DNA from: Mimachlamys varia
Taxonomy: Eukaryota > Mollusca > Bivalvia > Pectinida > Pectinidae
Direction of reading: 5' to 3'
DNA: 64,000 bases
Assembly: GCA_947623455.1 (NCBI GenBank)
Contig: OX392533.1
Location: forward strand, 35,260,729-35,324,728
Part shown: positions 39,901 through 54,900 of the stretch, piece after piece
Layout of the letters: each line of letters starts with the position of its first letter
Position numbering within the stretch: the first letter of the stretch is position 1
Notes under the pieces: model-generated
Told to the model about the DNA's origin: nothing
Seen by the model: the letters and a program-made list of their open reading frames with translations, nothing else
Database searches by the model: none
Translations under genes and position numbers: made by a program

Positions 39901-42900
39901 AGTGGCACCGGTGGCACTAGTGGCACTGGTGGCGTCCCTTCAACGGGCACAGGTACAGGTGGGGGACCGGTGACGCCAGGTTCAGGTGTGCCCACGCAGG
40001 CTCCAAATCCAAACTCAGGAGGCGGTGCAATGATTCCGACGAGAGTAGGTTAGTGAAAGTAAAAACATTCCTTGGACAACTTTCACTTCAACGTGGAAAT
40101 CCTTCTGAGTCAATTTCTTGATATATTGCCTATATTACATGTGCATTTGACCAATTTATTCCGATAAGAAATTATATCAATAAAAAAAAATTAATTTAAA
40201 GTCACCCACAGTGTCAACCTGAACATTTGTTCTGTAAGGCTTTTATAACAGCACATGTAAGGGGTAAATGGCGTTTGCCGTGGCGGAGGGAACGTCAAGA
40301 GGGAAAACTCTGAGGGATAACAAGTAACCTTATCAAACACCACTCTCTCCTTTTTATGCCACCGCTGGGGATCAAACCGGAAGTCTTGGGAGAGAGTGAT
40401 TTGAAGTTCACGCTAGATTGCAGAATTAGTGTTAGCGTGTTAACTATCATGGTTTCCAAGGCACCCTTTACATACCAGTGTTATTCATCTCTCGAAAGAG
40501 TTAAGATATCACAAAGTAGCAAAATGCTTTTAGAATTGAGTAGGCCTAATTCATCACCTCTGGCTATACCTGGTTTCTGCTTGCGTACTATATTGATGCT
40601 GGCCAGGATGGTGCTATGTTATGACGAATATTATTTTCTACAACAATACTCTGTGTTATTCCACTCTCAGACCATTGTATACTGACTGTTGGATACATAT
40701 ATGTTATATACCACTTGTGGAATATGACCTTCCGGACTTTTGATTGGTTGGGAAGTTGAACTTTAACCGGAAATCACGTGGTTCAATGCAACGTGATGAA
40801 TGTTGACGTTGGCATCGATTGTTGACGACGTCACAATTTGGCGGGAATATAAACGAGATGTGTTTTCGCGCAAATATCATCCGCGGTTCACAGAAAACAA
40901 CCCTGCCCCTGCGACTTAGGGAAGTTTTGAGGGATAATTTCACCATTTATTTGATCTCTTACATGATTTTAAAATTGTCATCAATTTCAAATAGTTGATG
41001 TGCCACTGTACTTTCTATCGTCATTTTGGTGTATGGAAAAATTCTTAAAAAGTACGAACGTTTACCAAGATGAAACCCACTGATCGCTTATTAGGCCCAG
41101 TCGCAAGTCGCCTACCATATTATTTTATTACTTACCTTACTTGCAATGACCAACATGTTAAATAACGGAGAAAATATAATTATGAAATTTGCATTGCAAA
41201 TTGCAGATGGTTGCTATGTCAAAGGGAAACTGTACCAGCAGGGACTGCGGTGGACGGACGGGTGTGACTGGACATGCACTTGTGAGGATGGAACTACTGG
41301 GCGGTACCGATGTCAGCCCAAGTACGTCACATGACCAGTTTTTATTAACGTTTGCCAGTTATGCGTTTAAAGATATATAATAGAGTATATTGGTAGTAAT
41401 TGGTTAGTACGATAATGGCACTATTACATAACAGGATAACAGTAAATTACCGGTTCATGTCAGTTATGTTCGAAATGTTTCAGTGTTATACAATTATGTT
41501 TCATGCGATCATGCATTTGTAATATTTTTATAATGCAAAACATATATTAAGTAAAAACTTTTCGGATATAATTTGTATAATTTTATATTGAGAATAAAAC
41601 GTTTATATTGGTATGCAAGCTGTATTCTTGTGTCATCCCGCCACACTGTATATAAATGTTGAAACTTTCAGCATACAAAGTTCCTTGTTTTTATATACAG
41701 TGTATGCGACCTTGTTTTTCGATTAATTATTTTCATCCGTAGGAATATTAAAAATATACTTGGGTACACATTTTGTTGGATAGGTGTCCCGAATTTAAAA
41801 ACCTTCCGATTGCATGTACGTTGCAAGAGGACCCCCAAGATCCCTGCTGCAAAGTACCCGTATGTAGCGCCGGAGCCAATGGACAACAGGTTCACATACC
41901 CGTCCCCAGTTATAAACCTGGTTACTCTGGTTATGGAACTGCAGCTCTTCCCCAAAACGTTGCAACAGGCGGATATGGACCTGGCCCTAGCAGTCCCGGA
42001 ACTGGAACTCCAAGCATTGGAAAACAACCATCTTCATTCACTGGCATTAGTCCCGGTCACACTGTCGTAGGAACAACAGGAGGTACGTAATATACAAAAT
42101 ATGTTTAGAGATGGTATGCTAATAATTGAAAAAATATCGCAAAATCACATTTAACTGGTAAAATTGATATCAAGTCAAGCTTCAATTTGCCTGTTAATAC
42201 TTCCCATCGGGGTTAAATGAGAAAAACACATTCGTCTGTTCCATCTACCCCGACTGTCTTATCAGAGAAAACATCGACTTTTAGAATATGTGTGCCTCAT
42301 TACGAATAGGGGTCTCTCTGTGTAACATATCCATTATTATTCATATAGGGGGATTTATTTGACTACGTTCTTTAATCTAAATTCTGTTTTTGGATACACA
42401 ACATCTTTAGAAAAGTTACAACTAGTTTATGGTGTCCCGAAGATAAATATGATATATATATTTTTATATCAGTAATTGATCAGAATGAATAATGTGTTGA
42501 ATTGAACGACGGCCATTGATCCAATGATATCCGTTTTTACAGGAAATTAACTTTGCATATACCTTTATAAAATCAATCTGTGTCTCTTTGTCTTTTTCTG
42601 TGTTGGGATTGTTCTGAAACTCTTTAGATACAAGTCGGGATTACCCAAATATAGGTCCAGAGGTTGACCCAGACATGTTACCAAGCAACAAGGACAAGAT
42701 GAAAGTTTGTCGGTTCCAGAGCAACGGTAGCAGGAAGTGATGATCACTTGAAACTTTGGATATATATTTTAGCTCTTTGACCAATATCTATTAAGTGTTT
42801 CTTTTTAGGCGGATGTATCTACAAAGGAGTTGTTCATCAGCAAGGGGACAGCTGGGACGACGGCTGTGACTTCCGGTGTCAATGTTTGGACGCTCAGCAA

Positions 42901-45900
42901 GGACAGTACAGATGTAACGATAGGTATTTCTGACCAACGAATAATGAATGACCAACTTCTCCGAAGATTTCTTTTACTTAATTTAGAATTATTTTACGTA
43001 CGTAAGTAATCGATTCTATTGAATTTGATTAATCAATTGCAACTGTTTTTCGTATATGTATTCTCATTAACATTAGCATTTTTGTTCAATTAAGATTTTT
43101 CTACCAGACCCATTTCAATACACGCTGTACCAGTAATTTCATTTCTTTTCTTGAAATAAACGTTTGATGCATTCTTCAAATAAAAATGGTGACATGAAAA
43201 GTTTCTTAACTTACTTCAATGCTTTATTTCGTTGCTGGTCTCTCATCACTCTTATATCTTAAATTCTGTTTGTAATGTGTAGGTGCCCGAGCGTGATGAA
43301 TCTGCCACCACAGTGTACATTGATGACCGACCCAGCAGATCATTGCTGTAAGACCTACAAGTGTGATTTCTCACAAGCTATCACGACACCACCACCGTAT
43401 TACGTTAGAACAACTCCACCTACCGGCGGATGTAAGTAGCTGCACATGAGAAAGTGGGTATGTTCGGTACTCGTTTTAATTCATTTCAAAATTTTGCAAC
43501 TTTTGATTTACAAAAAAAACCCAAATGTGTGTTCAGGGTTGCATGGGTAAATTTGATAACTTATCTACATTAATCGAATTTGTAAGATAAATTATATTGT
43601 ATTATGTCTTTAAGAAGAACTGAATTACTGTGAAATATCTAATTAACAAAGTTATTACAAGGTTTATACACATTAATTTCTTGAGTGAATAAACAAAAAT
43701 CAGAGAAAACCAAAGCGTCAACAAAACAATAATCCGATTTCAAAATCGATTAAACCATAAGCAAAATAGAAACAAAGGAAATATTTACAAGGAGACCCTT
43801 TTAAAAGTACGAGATAATAAGACCAGGTGTTCCGTAAGAGTTAGCGTCTGCTTTATCGACGCCACCCGCCATGTACATCTTGGTCAAGTGAGAACCAAGT
43901 CATCATTTTCAATCAGAACAAGTAAGCACACTAATGAGCATACTCGTCGATCTTTATATCACACAAAGATACATAATATTTCTCAATGAGACAAAGATGG
44001 CGACCATACGACTTACTCATCGTTCTGATCAACCTGCATTTCTCGAATCTCTGTGTAGTACGTTCGACATCTATCACGAAAATCTCGAAATCTAGAATAA
44101 TTAGAGGATACCGAAGCTTCAACAAAACCATAATTCGAATTAAACATCGATTAAAGTAGGGGCAAAATATGAACAAAAGGGAAACCCAGCAAAAGTACGA
44201 AAGAAAATTAGACCAGGTGTTCCGGAAGAGTAAGCGTCATTTTCGAGCAAGTCCTAGAATAAACATAATTGACATCAAGTAACATTTGATTATTCCAGTC
44301 TACTGTGTGTACAAGGGATCGTACTACCACCAGGGCGAACAATGGGATGATGGATGTAGTTACAAGTGTCGCTGTGAGGATGCTAAGAACCACTACCACC
44401 AGTGTACCGATAGGTAAGAACCATCAATATGCATGACATTTGGTCTAACAACAAATATGACCCAGCACCTTTATGGCACTTGCAGTAACGATTCTGTTAA
44501 AATGTCGAAAAAAGCCAAAAGTCTGTAGTTTAACCAAAAAAGTGTTTCCGGTGATTTTAATATTTATTTAAGCAAAGTCAAATAAAATTCATTAGGTATT
44601 GGTTACGTTTCTAGACACGCACCAATCAGGGCTCAGTTTCTTAAAGGTTGTTAAAGGTTAACTACTATTTAACAAAAAAATTCTGTCAATGTACAAGGTA
44701 AAATCTTAACAAGTCCATATACATCGATACTATTAAGTACTTTATATCTGCGAAGTAATAAATTAATCTATGGTTTCATTTAAAAGCTACAGGATTATTA
44801 AGATTTTCGCTAATCACTGATTAGGCTAATCTCCGTTTGAACAACTGGCCCCAGGCAAACAAGTATTGATAATAAAGGCTGTTAGGTTTACGCTTCTCAA
44901 GCTTCTTGTGGCCCGGATGTTAGCGCATTTTTGTCTTAATATGGGGGATCGGAGTTCCCGGAAACGCACCCATGGTTCGACAAGAGCGCCAATAGCAAAG
45001 TCTGATCAGAAAATAGAACCTCGGGCGCCTTGATGAAGGGAATTGTGTTACCAAACGCACAACCTGTTATAAAAAATTCTATTGTCTTAAATTAGAAATT
45101 GTTGAATTATGTATGTACTGGAATACGCAAAACTATTGAAAATGACTTGCTTTTCTATTTCTGCGTGTTTTGTCTGTCAAAGGTGTGCTAAATTCGACAA
45201 TGTACCACTGGGATGTTCCTTCGTGGCCGATCCTAAAGATCCCACATGTTGTCGAGTGCCGCAGTGTTCGGCTTCACCGGGTGGGTCAGTCACAGGAGGA
45301 CAATCAATGAACCCCACAGGATTCGTCGGAAGTCTAACAGGCTACGGAAAACCTCCCGGAACCGGAAATAACCCCAACATATCACAAACCGGATATGCAA
45401 GTAAGAAATTGTATATTTCAAACTAAGACATATCGTACATGTATGTATCATTTTATTAAAAATTATACAGTATGTATAAGTAAAATAGTTCTAGATGCTA
45501 AAATATCCTTCAAACACAAATGGTGTCTTTCATTGCCTCAATACATAAGTTGTTGCTATTTCAACATACAATTTACAAAGAGGAGCTGGTCATATTGTCT
45601 ATATACAAGTAATGTAAATTTTATATAAAGAAGTAAACTACCTCGAATAGATTTGCGAGGTTTGTGTCACATCTATGACATAATGTTTAACAAAGAGTAG
45701 CCGACATTGTTACCAACTTGTATTCGTTTTTTGGTCCTAAAAGATTTTTGCCTTCCCGTCCCTAGTGTAAATATGATAATAATAAAGTCGGTCGATTCCT
45801 CACCGTCTCATACACGTCATATCGTCAATTTGTTTTTCTGACATGGTATTAATTCAGATTACATCATACTGGGTTAGAGGTCTTCCTATAATATGCAACA

Positions 45901-48900
45901 AAATCGTGTTGTGAAGAAGAAATTATTTTGTTGTTTGTTTAAGTAATGCGACTATATGATTTAGTTTTCGTTTGTCATCAGTTCCTGTTTTTAAATGCCA
46001 ATTTATATAAATTTTGCTCCATACTTCTTCATTCTATTTTGAACTCCCAATATTTTTTTTCATTTTAGGAGCATGTATCTACAAGGGCCAGATTCATCAG
46101 CAAGGTGAGACCTGGCAGGATGGTTGTGACTATGATTGCGAGTGTACCGACGCTACAAAAGGAATGTACAGGTGTACGGACAGGTAAGATTAAGACCAGT
46201 AGATATTCCTAGTCAAACATAGCATCAGTTCTATTATAGGTACGTTAATCAATGATTTACACCGCAATTTGGACACAAACTCAGAAAGATCCGATCTCTA
46301 AAGCGATGTAAAGGGGCACATGTACCGACATGTAATTAAAATAGAGTACTGAAGCGTCAACAAAACTATAATTCAAACTCAAAATCAAAATAGGGGCAAA
46401 ATGTGAACAACAAATATATACACACACGGAGACACTTGAAAACGTTCAAAAAAATACCACTAGGTATTCCAGACTCCGGACAAGTCAACCTCTTCTGGTT
46501 CTTCGACGATACCCACAATGCAATTATATGTCAAATCCAAGTGAATGTCACTTCCTCAAAGTGAGAAATGAGGCATGATGTTCAATCACAACTAGTAGGT
46601 ATACAAATGAGCATAACTTAAACCGGCAAGCTTCAAATCACACAAGAATACAGAATATTTCTCAATGAGAGCAAGATAACAACCATCAAACTGTTGTAAC
46701 ATCTATAACTGTCCTTTTGAATGAAAGCTCCTCAATCGAATTTAAGAAAGGAAACACTAACCTGTGAAGATGACGTAACACACGCATATTCTGCACCTTT
46801 TAAATATAGTAATAGATACAGTATGCCGAAAAAAGGCATTAAGCTGCACCATGCAGCTGTTTCGTCCTCCTAGGACTCTTCAGTGATGCTAGGGGCAAAA
46901 TGGTGGGAATCCATAATTTCTAAACTAGAAGCAGAAGGGTCAGATGCGTAAAACACCTTTAATATTTATGAACTTAGAAGTAAAATTAAACTAATTCTGT
47001 ATAACTTCAAATCATGTACTACGAAAATGTGTCCGTGTACCGTGCCACTACTCAAATGAGATTAACTGTGAATATGGAGGCTCCAGCAAACCTCGAGGAC
47101 TAAAAATCCACCAGTTAATGACTGCTTTAATGTCAATCTGATTAAAATACAGATCCTCACTATTTCTATCGTGTGTAGGATCTGACAGCGACCAGTAGAA
47201 GGTCATGTGCAGATGACCTTTATTATTTCCATTTCTAGGAAATTTCTAGCCAATCAAAATGCACATGGTAAACGGTGTTTGGTAGACGGACAAAAATGGC
47301 GGCGGGTCGAAGCGAAGAAGAGAAAATTATTCAGGGCGTTATTTAACAATTTGATTAGTATATTTTGTGATAATTTCTTTACCGTCAGTTGTTACTTCTT
47401 TTCGGACAAACGAAAAACTACAAATCAAACAGATAATGTCCAAGATGAACACACGCTTTGGCGTAGAGACCGCTTAACCGGGCGCCGCCATTTTTGTTTA
47501 CGGTCGTTCGGGTTTCTCGCTTCTTTACTCTGGTATAACGGCAAGAGTAGAAACAAATCGAAGTGAGCTTTTCACTTTCAGAATCTGGTAAGCAGCGATT
47601 TGATTGGTGAATACAAAGGTCATCTGCACATGACCTTCTACTGGTCGCTGTCAGATCCTACACACGATAGTAATAGTGAGGATCTGTATTTTAATCAGAT
47701 TGATTTTATGTGCAAGTAATTATTCCTTTGCAGATGTCCGAGATTTGGTCAGCTTGCCAGTAACTGTCATCTGACGTCCGATCCTAATGACCGATGCTGC
47801 CAGAAGGCCGCGTGTACACCAGTGGGACCCGCACTGTGCACAAATACGAATCCGAACTGTGCAAATTACGGGCGGTACGCCTGTCAAGATCCATACACTG
47901 AATGGGCAAGAGATAACTGCAACAAATATTGTGGATTCTGTGGAGGAACAGGTGAAAGTTAATTGTTTTGGGGAAATATACTAGGCAGTCGATTTGTTTG
48001 CATGATTGGATTGATATTTGTCCGTTGCCCGGCCATCAATCCGTCTGGGTATTTGTTGTCCTTGAACATTTCCTGTTTTCATATTTCTCAAGAAGCACTG
48101 ACTAGATATGTCTTAAACATTTCCCATAGTTCCGATATATGTCTAGTTGTTTATGATTTATTTTAAAAACTACCGTGACACAAAATGGTCACGAAGCAGT
48201 TTTTGTGAAATTGTGACTTTCTGTTATCAATATGTCTCCGGAAGTGCTAGACAGGTTGATCTCATTCGATTGCAGATCCACCTTGCTCTGCGTATGGTAG
48301 TTTGTCCTTAATTACTGGGCCTTCATTTGAAACTACGATTATGATAACTTCCCCTCTCGTGATAAATATCTATAATTCATATATGTAATATTTCATTTTT
48401 TCATTGAAGAAAATATTTTGACTGCAATAAACCTTTTTTTATTATTCATAATGCAAGTATTTTCTGGCATGGGATATACACAAATCAAATCATTTTAACT
48501 ATATACTGAAATAATTTACAGCTATGTAAATTACGAGTTCATTGGTTGCGGGGGATACATGCAATTATTTGACACAGTAAGCATTTCACTTTAAGTTTTA
48601 GATTTGATTATTTTTCTCTCTCCTGTAATCATGCGTTTTGACATGTATTCAAATATAAGAATCATCCTCTCTCTCGTTGTAAGAGTACTTTTCTTCGGGA
48701 TTTGAAGCATAAATCCATGGTGCACACTTTCGTGAATATCCCCGTTTTTGAAATCAGTGCTAGAGTTATTCCTGGGACCCTCATTTTTTGCAAATTGAAG
48801 AGTCCTAGCACTCAAATGACACATACTAAGAAGTTAAACTTTATTAGGTTTGGGAGTCATTTTGGCAATTTTAGGAGTCAAATGGCAGTTGTGTGCGAGT

Positions 48901-51900
48901 AAGGGACACCCTGCCATGGACACGTTTATCATTTGGTTCGTTGTTTGTTATTTTCGCGGTTCCAAAGCAACCACGAAAACCGTCATTTAGACTTCTGTCT
49001 TGTCTGTTACAGGAGTGACGACCACCGCCACCACAGCCTGTATTGACCGCATCCCGAACTGTAAGGATTTTGGAGCATCTGCATGTGTTGGAGAGTATAT
49101 TGGATGGGCCAAGTTCAACTGCCCAGTTACCTGCAATTATTGCAGTGAGTGTTACACGTCGAGTTTACGATGCAATAAGTTTGTTATAGTAAAAGGCGTA
49201 TTTTGAACGTTGTTGACATTGTCGACATATTTGATGACTTGTTCAATCCGAATCTCAAATAATTTTGAAGCAACATTAATCTGAACCAAACTTTATTTGC
49301 GGGAAATTTTATTTTGAAGACGAAGATAATTCAAAACTTTAAATAATCATAGTTGTACATTAAGAAAAAACTACTTCCGCCCAATCAGATACCGGTACCG
49401 GAACAGGAACTGGAACAGGAGGCACTGGCACTGGCACCGGAACAGGAATACCAACGGGAACAGGTGGTTCCGGAACAGGAACGGTACCGGGAAGTGGAGG
49501 TACAGGGACAGCACCGGGAACTGGAGGTTCCGGAACAGGAGGTACCGCAACAGGAAGTTTAGGACCAGGCATATCCGGATCAGGAACTGTTGGCACCGGT
49601 AATGTAAACTTTTATTTTTGAAATTAATAACTTGTTTATGATATTTCCTGCTTATTTAAATCAATCTAACAAGTTTGTATGTGTTGATTCATTGTTACAA
49701 ATTCGGTAAATTAAAGAGACGTTCAAGTGTCGATTTCCAGTAATATTCTGTTACAAATAAGTAGTAGCGGCTGCAGGTATTTCTGGCAAGATGATTTCGT
49801 GTCGTAGATCGAGGGTTCGAGTCCCGGGCAAGGCACGGGTCCAACATTGTCTTCCTTTGTCATTTGTATTCCAGCTTTATTGATATTTAAATTTTAGTCT
49901 ATAACAAGAAATATATCTTGTTAGGAACCTTCAAAATATTTCGTGGGTAGAAGCCCTTTTTTACAAGCAATTGAGTTTACATGTTTGGTATTTAACACTT
50001 TTGCATATGTTTTTTCATTGCTATTATATGCACATAAGTATTCATAAACATCAATATGCTTATGTTTATAATATGTTTTTATCAAAATACAGCTCCTGTT
50101 TTCTTTGAGTGTGTTCTTTCTAGTTGAAGACGTTTTCTTTGTATTCATATTCGTGGCTACAAATCAACAGCGAAAATAGTGAAAATTAAACACAAAAAGT
50201 ATTCATGTTAAATTAATCAGTAGTCAAATGAATAAATGAAAAAATTCTCTCTTATTGTTTTGAAGTTGTGTATAACCATTTGAAGTTGTGTATAACCATG
50301 TAATCTTTCTTGTATTTATCGTTATAGAAAGTTGTCTTTTTTGGTTTTTTAAGGAAGTGGAAATTGTAGTGACAGCATTCCAAACTGCGCAGCATACACG
50401 AGTGCTGCGTGCGCGGATCCATACGCCGGCTGGGCCTTATCCCATTGCCCGCATTTCTGTAGACTCTGCGGTTTGTATGGCTTTTCTCGTGATTCTGCCT
50501 ATTGTGGCAAATACATGAATACATTGAAACTTTGGTCCTTTACTCTGACTGGTATAGTAATTATCCTTGTCCCGTTACCGTGACTATTGCAGAATCGCAT
50601 TTACTTGTGAACAGTTTATTCAGTAGCATTTCACCACTCTACTGTCACCCAATATACATATGTAGTCAGTTTCAATAATCTTTGTTTAACTAATATTGTT
50701 AGAAGTCATTGTCCCTTTTTGCAAATTCTGTTGTTGTGAGTTTGTTCAAACTGATTGGGTTGTCGTGTGGCGCAGTGTTAACACCTTCGCTAAGACGGCT
50801 GGTGTTCACTTTCGTGATAGAATGTATAATTTTATGGGTTCGCCTGGCAGATAATGTTGTGTTTTCCTTTGAAACTATGGCTTCGTTCTATTTAGAAACT
50901 AGCACTCAGTAATCTGGTTAAAAAAACGAGTGATTAATACAAGTAAAAACCATCATATTTGTAGTGCAATAATGAAAGTCTTGATTTCAACTAGATTTTA
51001 CTATTGTTCATAACAGCAGCCCCCTCCCCCGATCGCAATGCACGAAAAGGATCTCTCTTATGTAGCAATCGGGGCGATTTTTGAATGTCGTTGCAGCCAT
51101 ATTTCCATTACCCAAATCATAAATATTTAAGCATTTTATGGCGATATACTGATGCATGCTTATCATTTTATCATTTGTAAATTATAATCGAAGAATATCT
51201 TTCCAGATCAAGTTTTAGCTACTGGAACCCAAGGCGGTATCATCACCGGAACTGGACAAGGTGGTGTTGGGACCGGAAGCCAAGGAGGAGGGTTCACTGG
51301 CACTGGAATTGCTCCTGGCGGAACTGGTACTGGTGGAACCAGTGGATCAGGAACTCAAGGCGGTATCATCGGATCCGGATTTGCAACAGTGTATCCAAAT
51401 CAAGGATTTACTGGACAAAGTGAGTCAACCGTATTTGTGAACAGGCCGATATTCATACTAACGATTTTTTTTTTTTAATCTTAAGTGCCCCATATTGGCG
51501 ATGTGGATTCCCTAATATGATCACAATGTCTGTCTGGTTATCCGTCTGTCTGTGCGTCAACACTTTGGTTTTTTGGAGTTAAACTCGGAAGATACCTCAC
51601 GAACACCAGATGTAGTTCATATTCACACCATAGAATCACACTACCAAGTGTGACATCCGATTACATTTTTTGGTCATCGGTAAAGGTTAAAGGTCAGGGG
51701 TGACAATCCCCCTTTGAGAATAAAAAGCGGGTGTACAAGACACTATTTTTTTTGTCCCATTATCAAATGTGTTATTTTTCACTATTCTAGGGTCAAAAAT
51801 CAAAATTGCTTAATTACACTAAATATCTTACACATACCCAAAATGTAAAAACAATATCTTTGTTGCATAATAGTTGCTTTATAATGAACATAAAGAAGTT

Positions 51901-54900
51901 GTACAGCAAATTTGAACTTTCTGTAATGAAAAATGGCAACACACGACAGTTTTAAATGATCAATCAAGCACAAAAATCATGAAATTTTGGCCGTTCGTGA
52001 AGAGGAAGAAGAACACAGAAATACTAATTTTCAAAATGGTCGCCATAATGGTCATTTTTTTTAAAAAAAAGGGCTGCAAATAGGAGATATGTAATTTTTG
52101 CTACATTATTCAGATGCATATTTGCTATTAAAATTGATAATAAATTGTTAGATATTACAAAAAAATCTCACATAAAATCAAAACGAGATTTGAACGTGAT
52201 TGAAACCTCACAAGAGCAGATCCTTAAACACACTTTTTTGAAAACGTTTTTGTTATGACCATGCGGGTACAGCCCTTATTTCCAGATCTAAAAGAATGAC
52301 CGTTTTGGCACTTAACATGGTGTATTATAACTATAAATAATGTTCCACACTGGTTTAGTATCCTAATAAGTTTATGTTTCATTCTTGATATTTAAATATA
52401 TTTCATCTTAAACGTAGATTGTTATAAATATAAATTTGCACTGTCTTTCCCGTTAAATGCGCTGCCACGCCTTGCGTTGTTGTTTGGTCAATGTCTATTA
52501 TATTTCCTATTTTCCGTCCCTTTAGCATTTTACGAAACCTCTTTAAACACGAAGAGTACTGCAAAATCACTAATTTTAATGAGGATTTATTTTATTGGTA
52601 CACTTATTCCCTCAAGTCACGAGTGCAATTCGAAATATTGTAGTGCATACACTCCTGTACTATATCCACAAATCAATGACCCAGAGATATACGATTCTTG
52701 TTGTGTAGTTTTTTTTGTTTTTTTGTTTTTTGTTTTTTGTTTTTTTTTGAAAACGCCCAACAAAATAACATGATTTTACGGTTTATGCTTATAAATGGAC
52801 GCAGTACAGTGCCTGCTTGTTAGTCCCCTGCCGGCAAAGCCGGAAGGAACTATTAGTTTACATGCCGTATGTCCGTCTGTCTGTCCGTCACCTGTTAGGG
52901 ATTTCCGAGCATTATCTCTGCAACCATTGTACATATTGAACTGAAATTTGGTATACAGATACATCATGGGAATGTCTCGGTCAAGTTCTAATTTAGCTAC
53001 GGTTGAATGATTCTTTTAAAGAGTAAGGGCCTTGGACTAAAAAAATCCGATTATTCAGTTTCCGTGCATTATGTCAGCAACGTGTGCACATATTGAGCTG
53101 AAATTTGGTATACAGATTCATCATAGGGATATCTAGGTCAAGTCCCTGTAATTTGTTAAAGGAACCATTGCTTCTTTATAGCATGTGGGGGCCGGTAGGG
53201 GACATGTATCAATATGCTTGTTTTAGTAATACCGAATCTGTTGTAGGCGGCGGTTGCTACTACAAGGGACAGCTGTACAACACAGGACAGACTTGGCAGG
53301 ACGGGTGCCAGTATAACTGCACGTGCACGAATGGTGCCCGAGGCCAATACTACTGCACACAATTGTACGAAAATATCTTACTAAAAATAACGTTTTTATG
53401 TAAAAAAATATTTTCACTTCTACTGTAGTTCTGTATTTAAAAGCTAATCCGAAATATACGTTCATAGGTCTATAAATGCTTTTGAAAAAAGGACATCTAT
53501 AATTATAAAAATAAAATCTACCAATGCGTCAACAAAATATTCTGAACCCAAAATCGATTAAACTAGGGACAAAATCGAAAAAAGAAAAGATTTATACGGA
53601 TACTCTTGATAAAGAACAAGATAACAGTCTTATGATTCATCGACGACAAGCGTCATGTACATTAAGGTTGCATCCAAGTTAATGTCAAGTCCTCAAAGCA
53701 AGATCGAAGGTAGTATGGCAAACAATGATACATAATATTTCTCACTGAGACTAAGATGGCAACAATAGAACTACACAAGATAAACCCCGAACATACATCT
53801 CTCGAATCTCTGTACCATATGTTTCTAGTCCCGATATTTAGAGCAAGCCATAGAATATCAAATAAACTTCAACATGTTAACATCATAGATAGGAGTTTTG
53901 ACATTGTTTTTATCGCCTCGTACATTATCTTAAAACTATCATGGAATACCGAAGCGTGAACAAAACCATTATCCGAACTCAAAATCGATTTAGTTAGTGG
54001 CAAAAAATGAGCAAGGGAAAAATTTATTTGGAGACCCTTATAAAAATACAAGAGAAAAAGACCAGGTGTTCCGGAAGATTAAGCTTCTTGGTCACATCCA
54101 ATTAAACATCAAGCCTAAAATAGATAATCGTGTCACCAATGCCATAAAAAAAATTAGACATAAAGGTAAATCCAGGAAAGCAAGCATCACTGACGTTGAA
54201 AATATACCACAAATAGTATATGATGACTTTATTGATGCTTCTATGTTGAACAGATTTTTCCAAAAGTGATTTAACCGCACCTGACCCTTCTACTTCTACA
54301 TTAGTTTAGAAATTTTGGATTCCTATCTTTTGGCCCTTAGCATAAATAAAGAGTCCTAGGTGGACGAAACAGCTGTTTGATGCAGTTTAATTCATTTTTT
54401 CGGCATACGGTATCTATTACTCAATTTAAGAGGTGCAGCATATGTGTGTGTTACATCATCTTTAAACTATCGTTTTTGAGATAACATATATAAGCTTACT
54501 TTATTTTTAGATGCACACAATGGAGTAGTCTGCCACAAGGCTGTGTTCTACAGAAACCTCCGGGCGAGTGTTGTGCTAAACCGGTATGCAACAGCGGAAC
54601 AGGTTCTGGAGGTATTGGAACCGGATCCGGTGGTACAGGAACAGGATCGCAAGGTTCCTTCACCGGAACTGGCTCCGGAACAGCAACAGGATCGCAAGGT
54701 TCTTTCACCGGATCTGGCTCCGGATCAGCAACAGGATCGCAAGGTTCTTTCACCGGATCTGGCTCTGGAACAAGTGGTCAAATTTCAGGTGAAATATAAG
54801 GGCTGCATTAAACAAATTTAAAGCTGTGTTGTTTAATTTTAAGATAGTAGTGCTTTCTCAATATTAGATTTCCCATTCCGAATGAATCCAAAGTGATTGT

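Noticed and set aside
49360..49596. Reverse-strand Pro/Val-rich frame opposite exon 31
   Set aside because: It is the complement of the Gly/Thr coding repeat; the + strand is supported by splice sites and phase.
54496..54753. Reverse-strand frame with DPVPVKEP repeats opposite exon 35
   Set aside because: It is a shadow of the 45-bp coding repeat.
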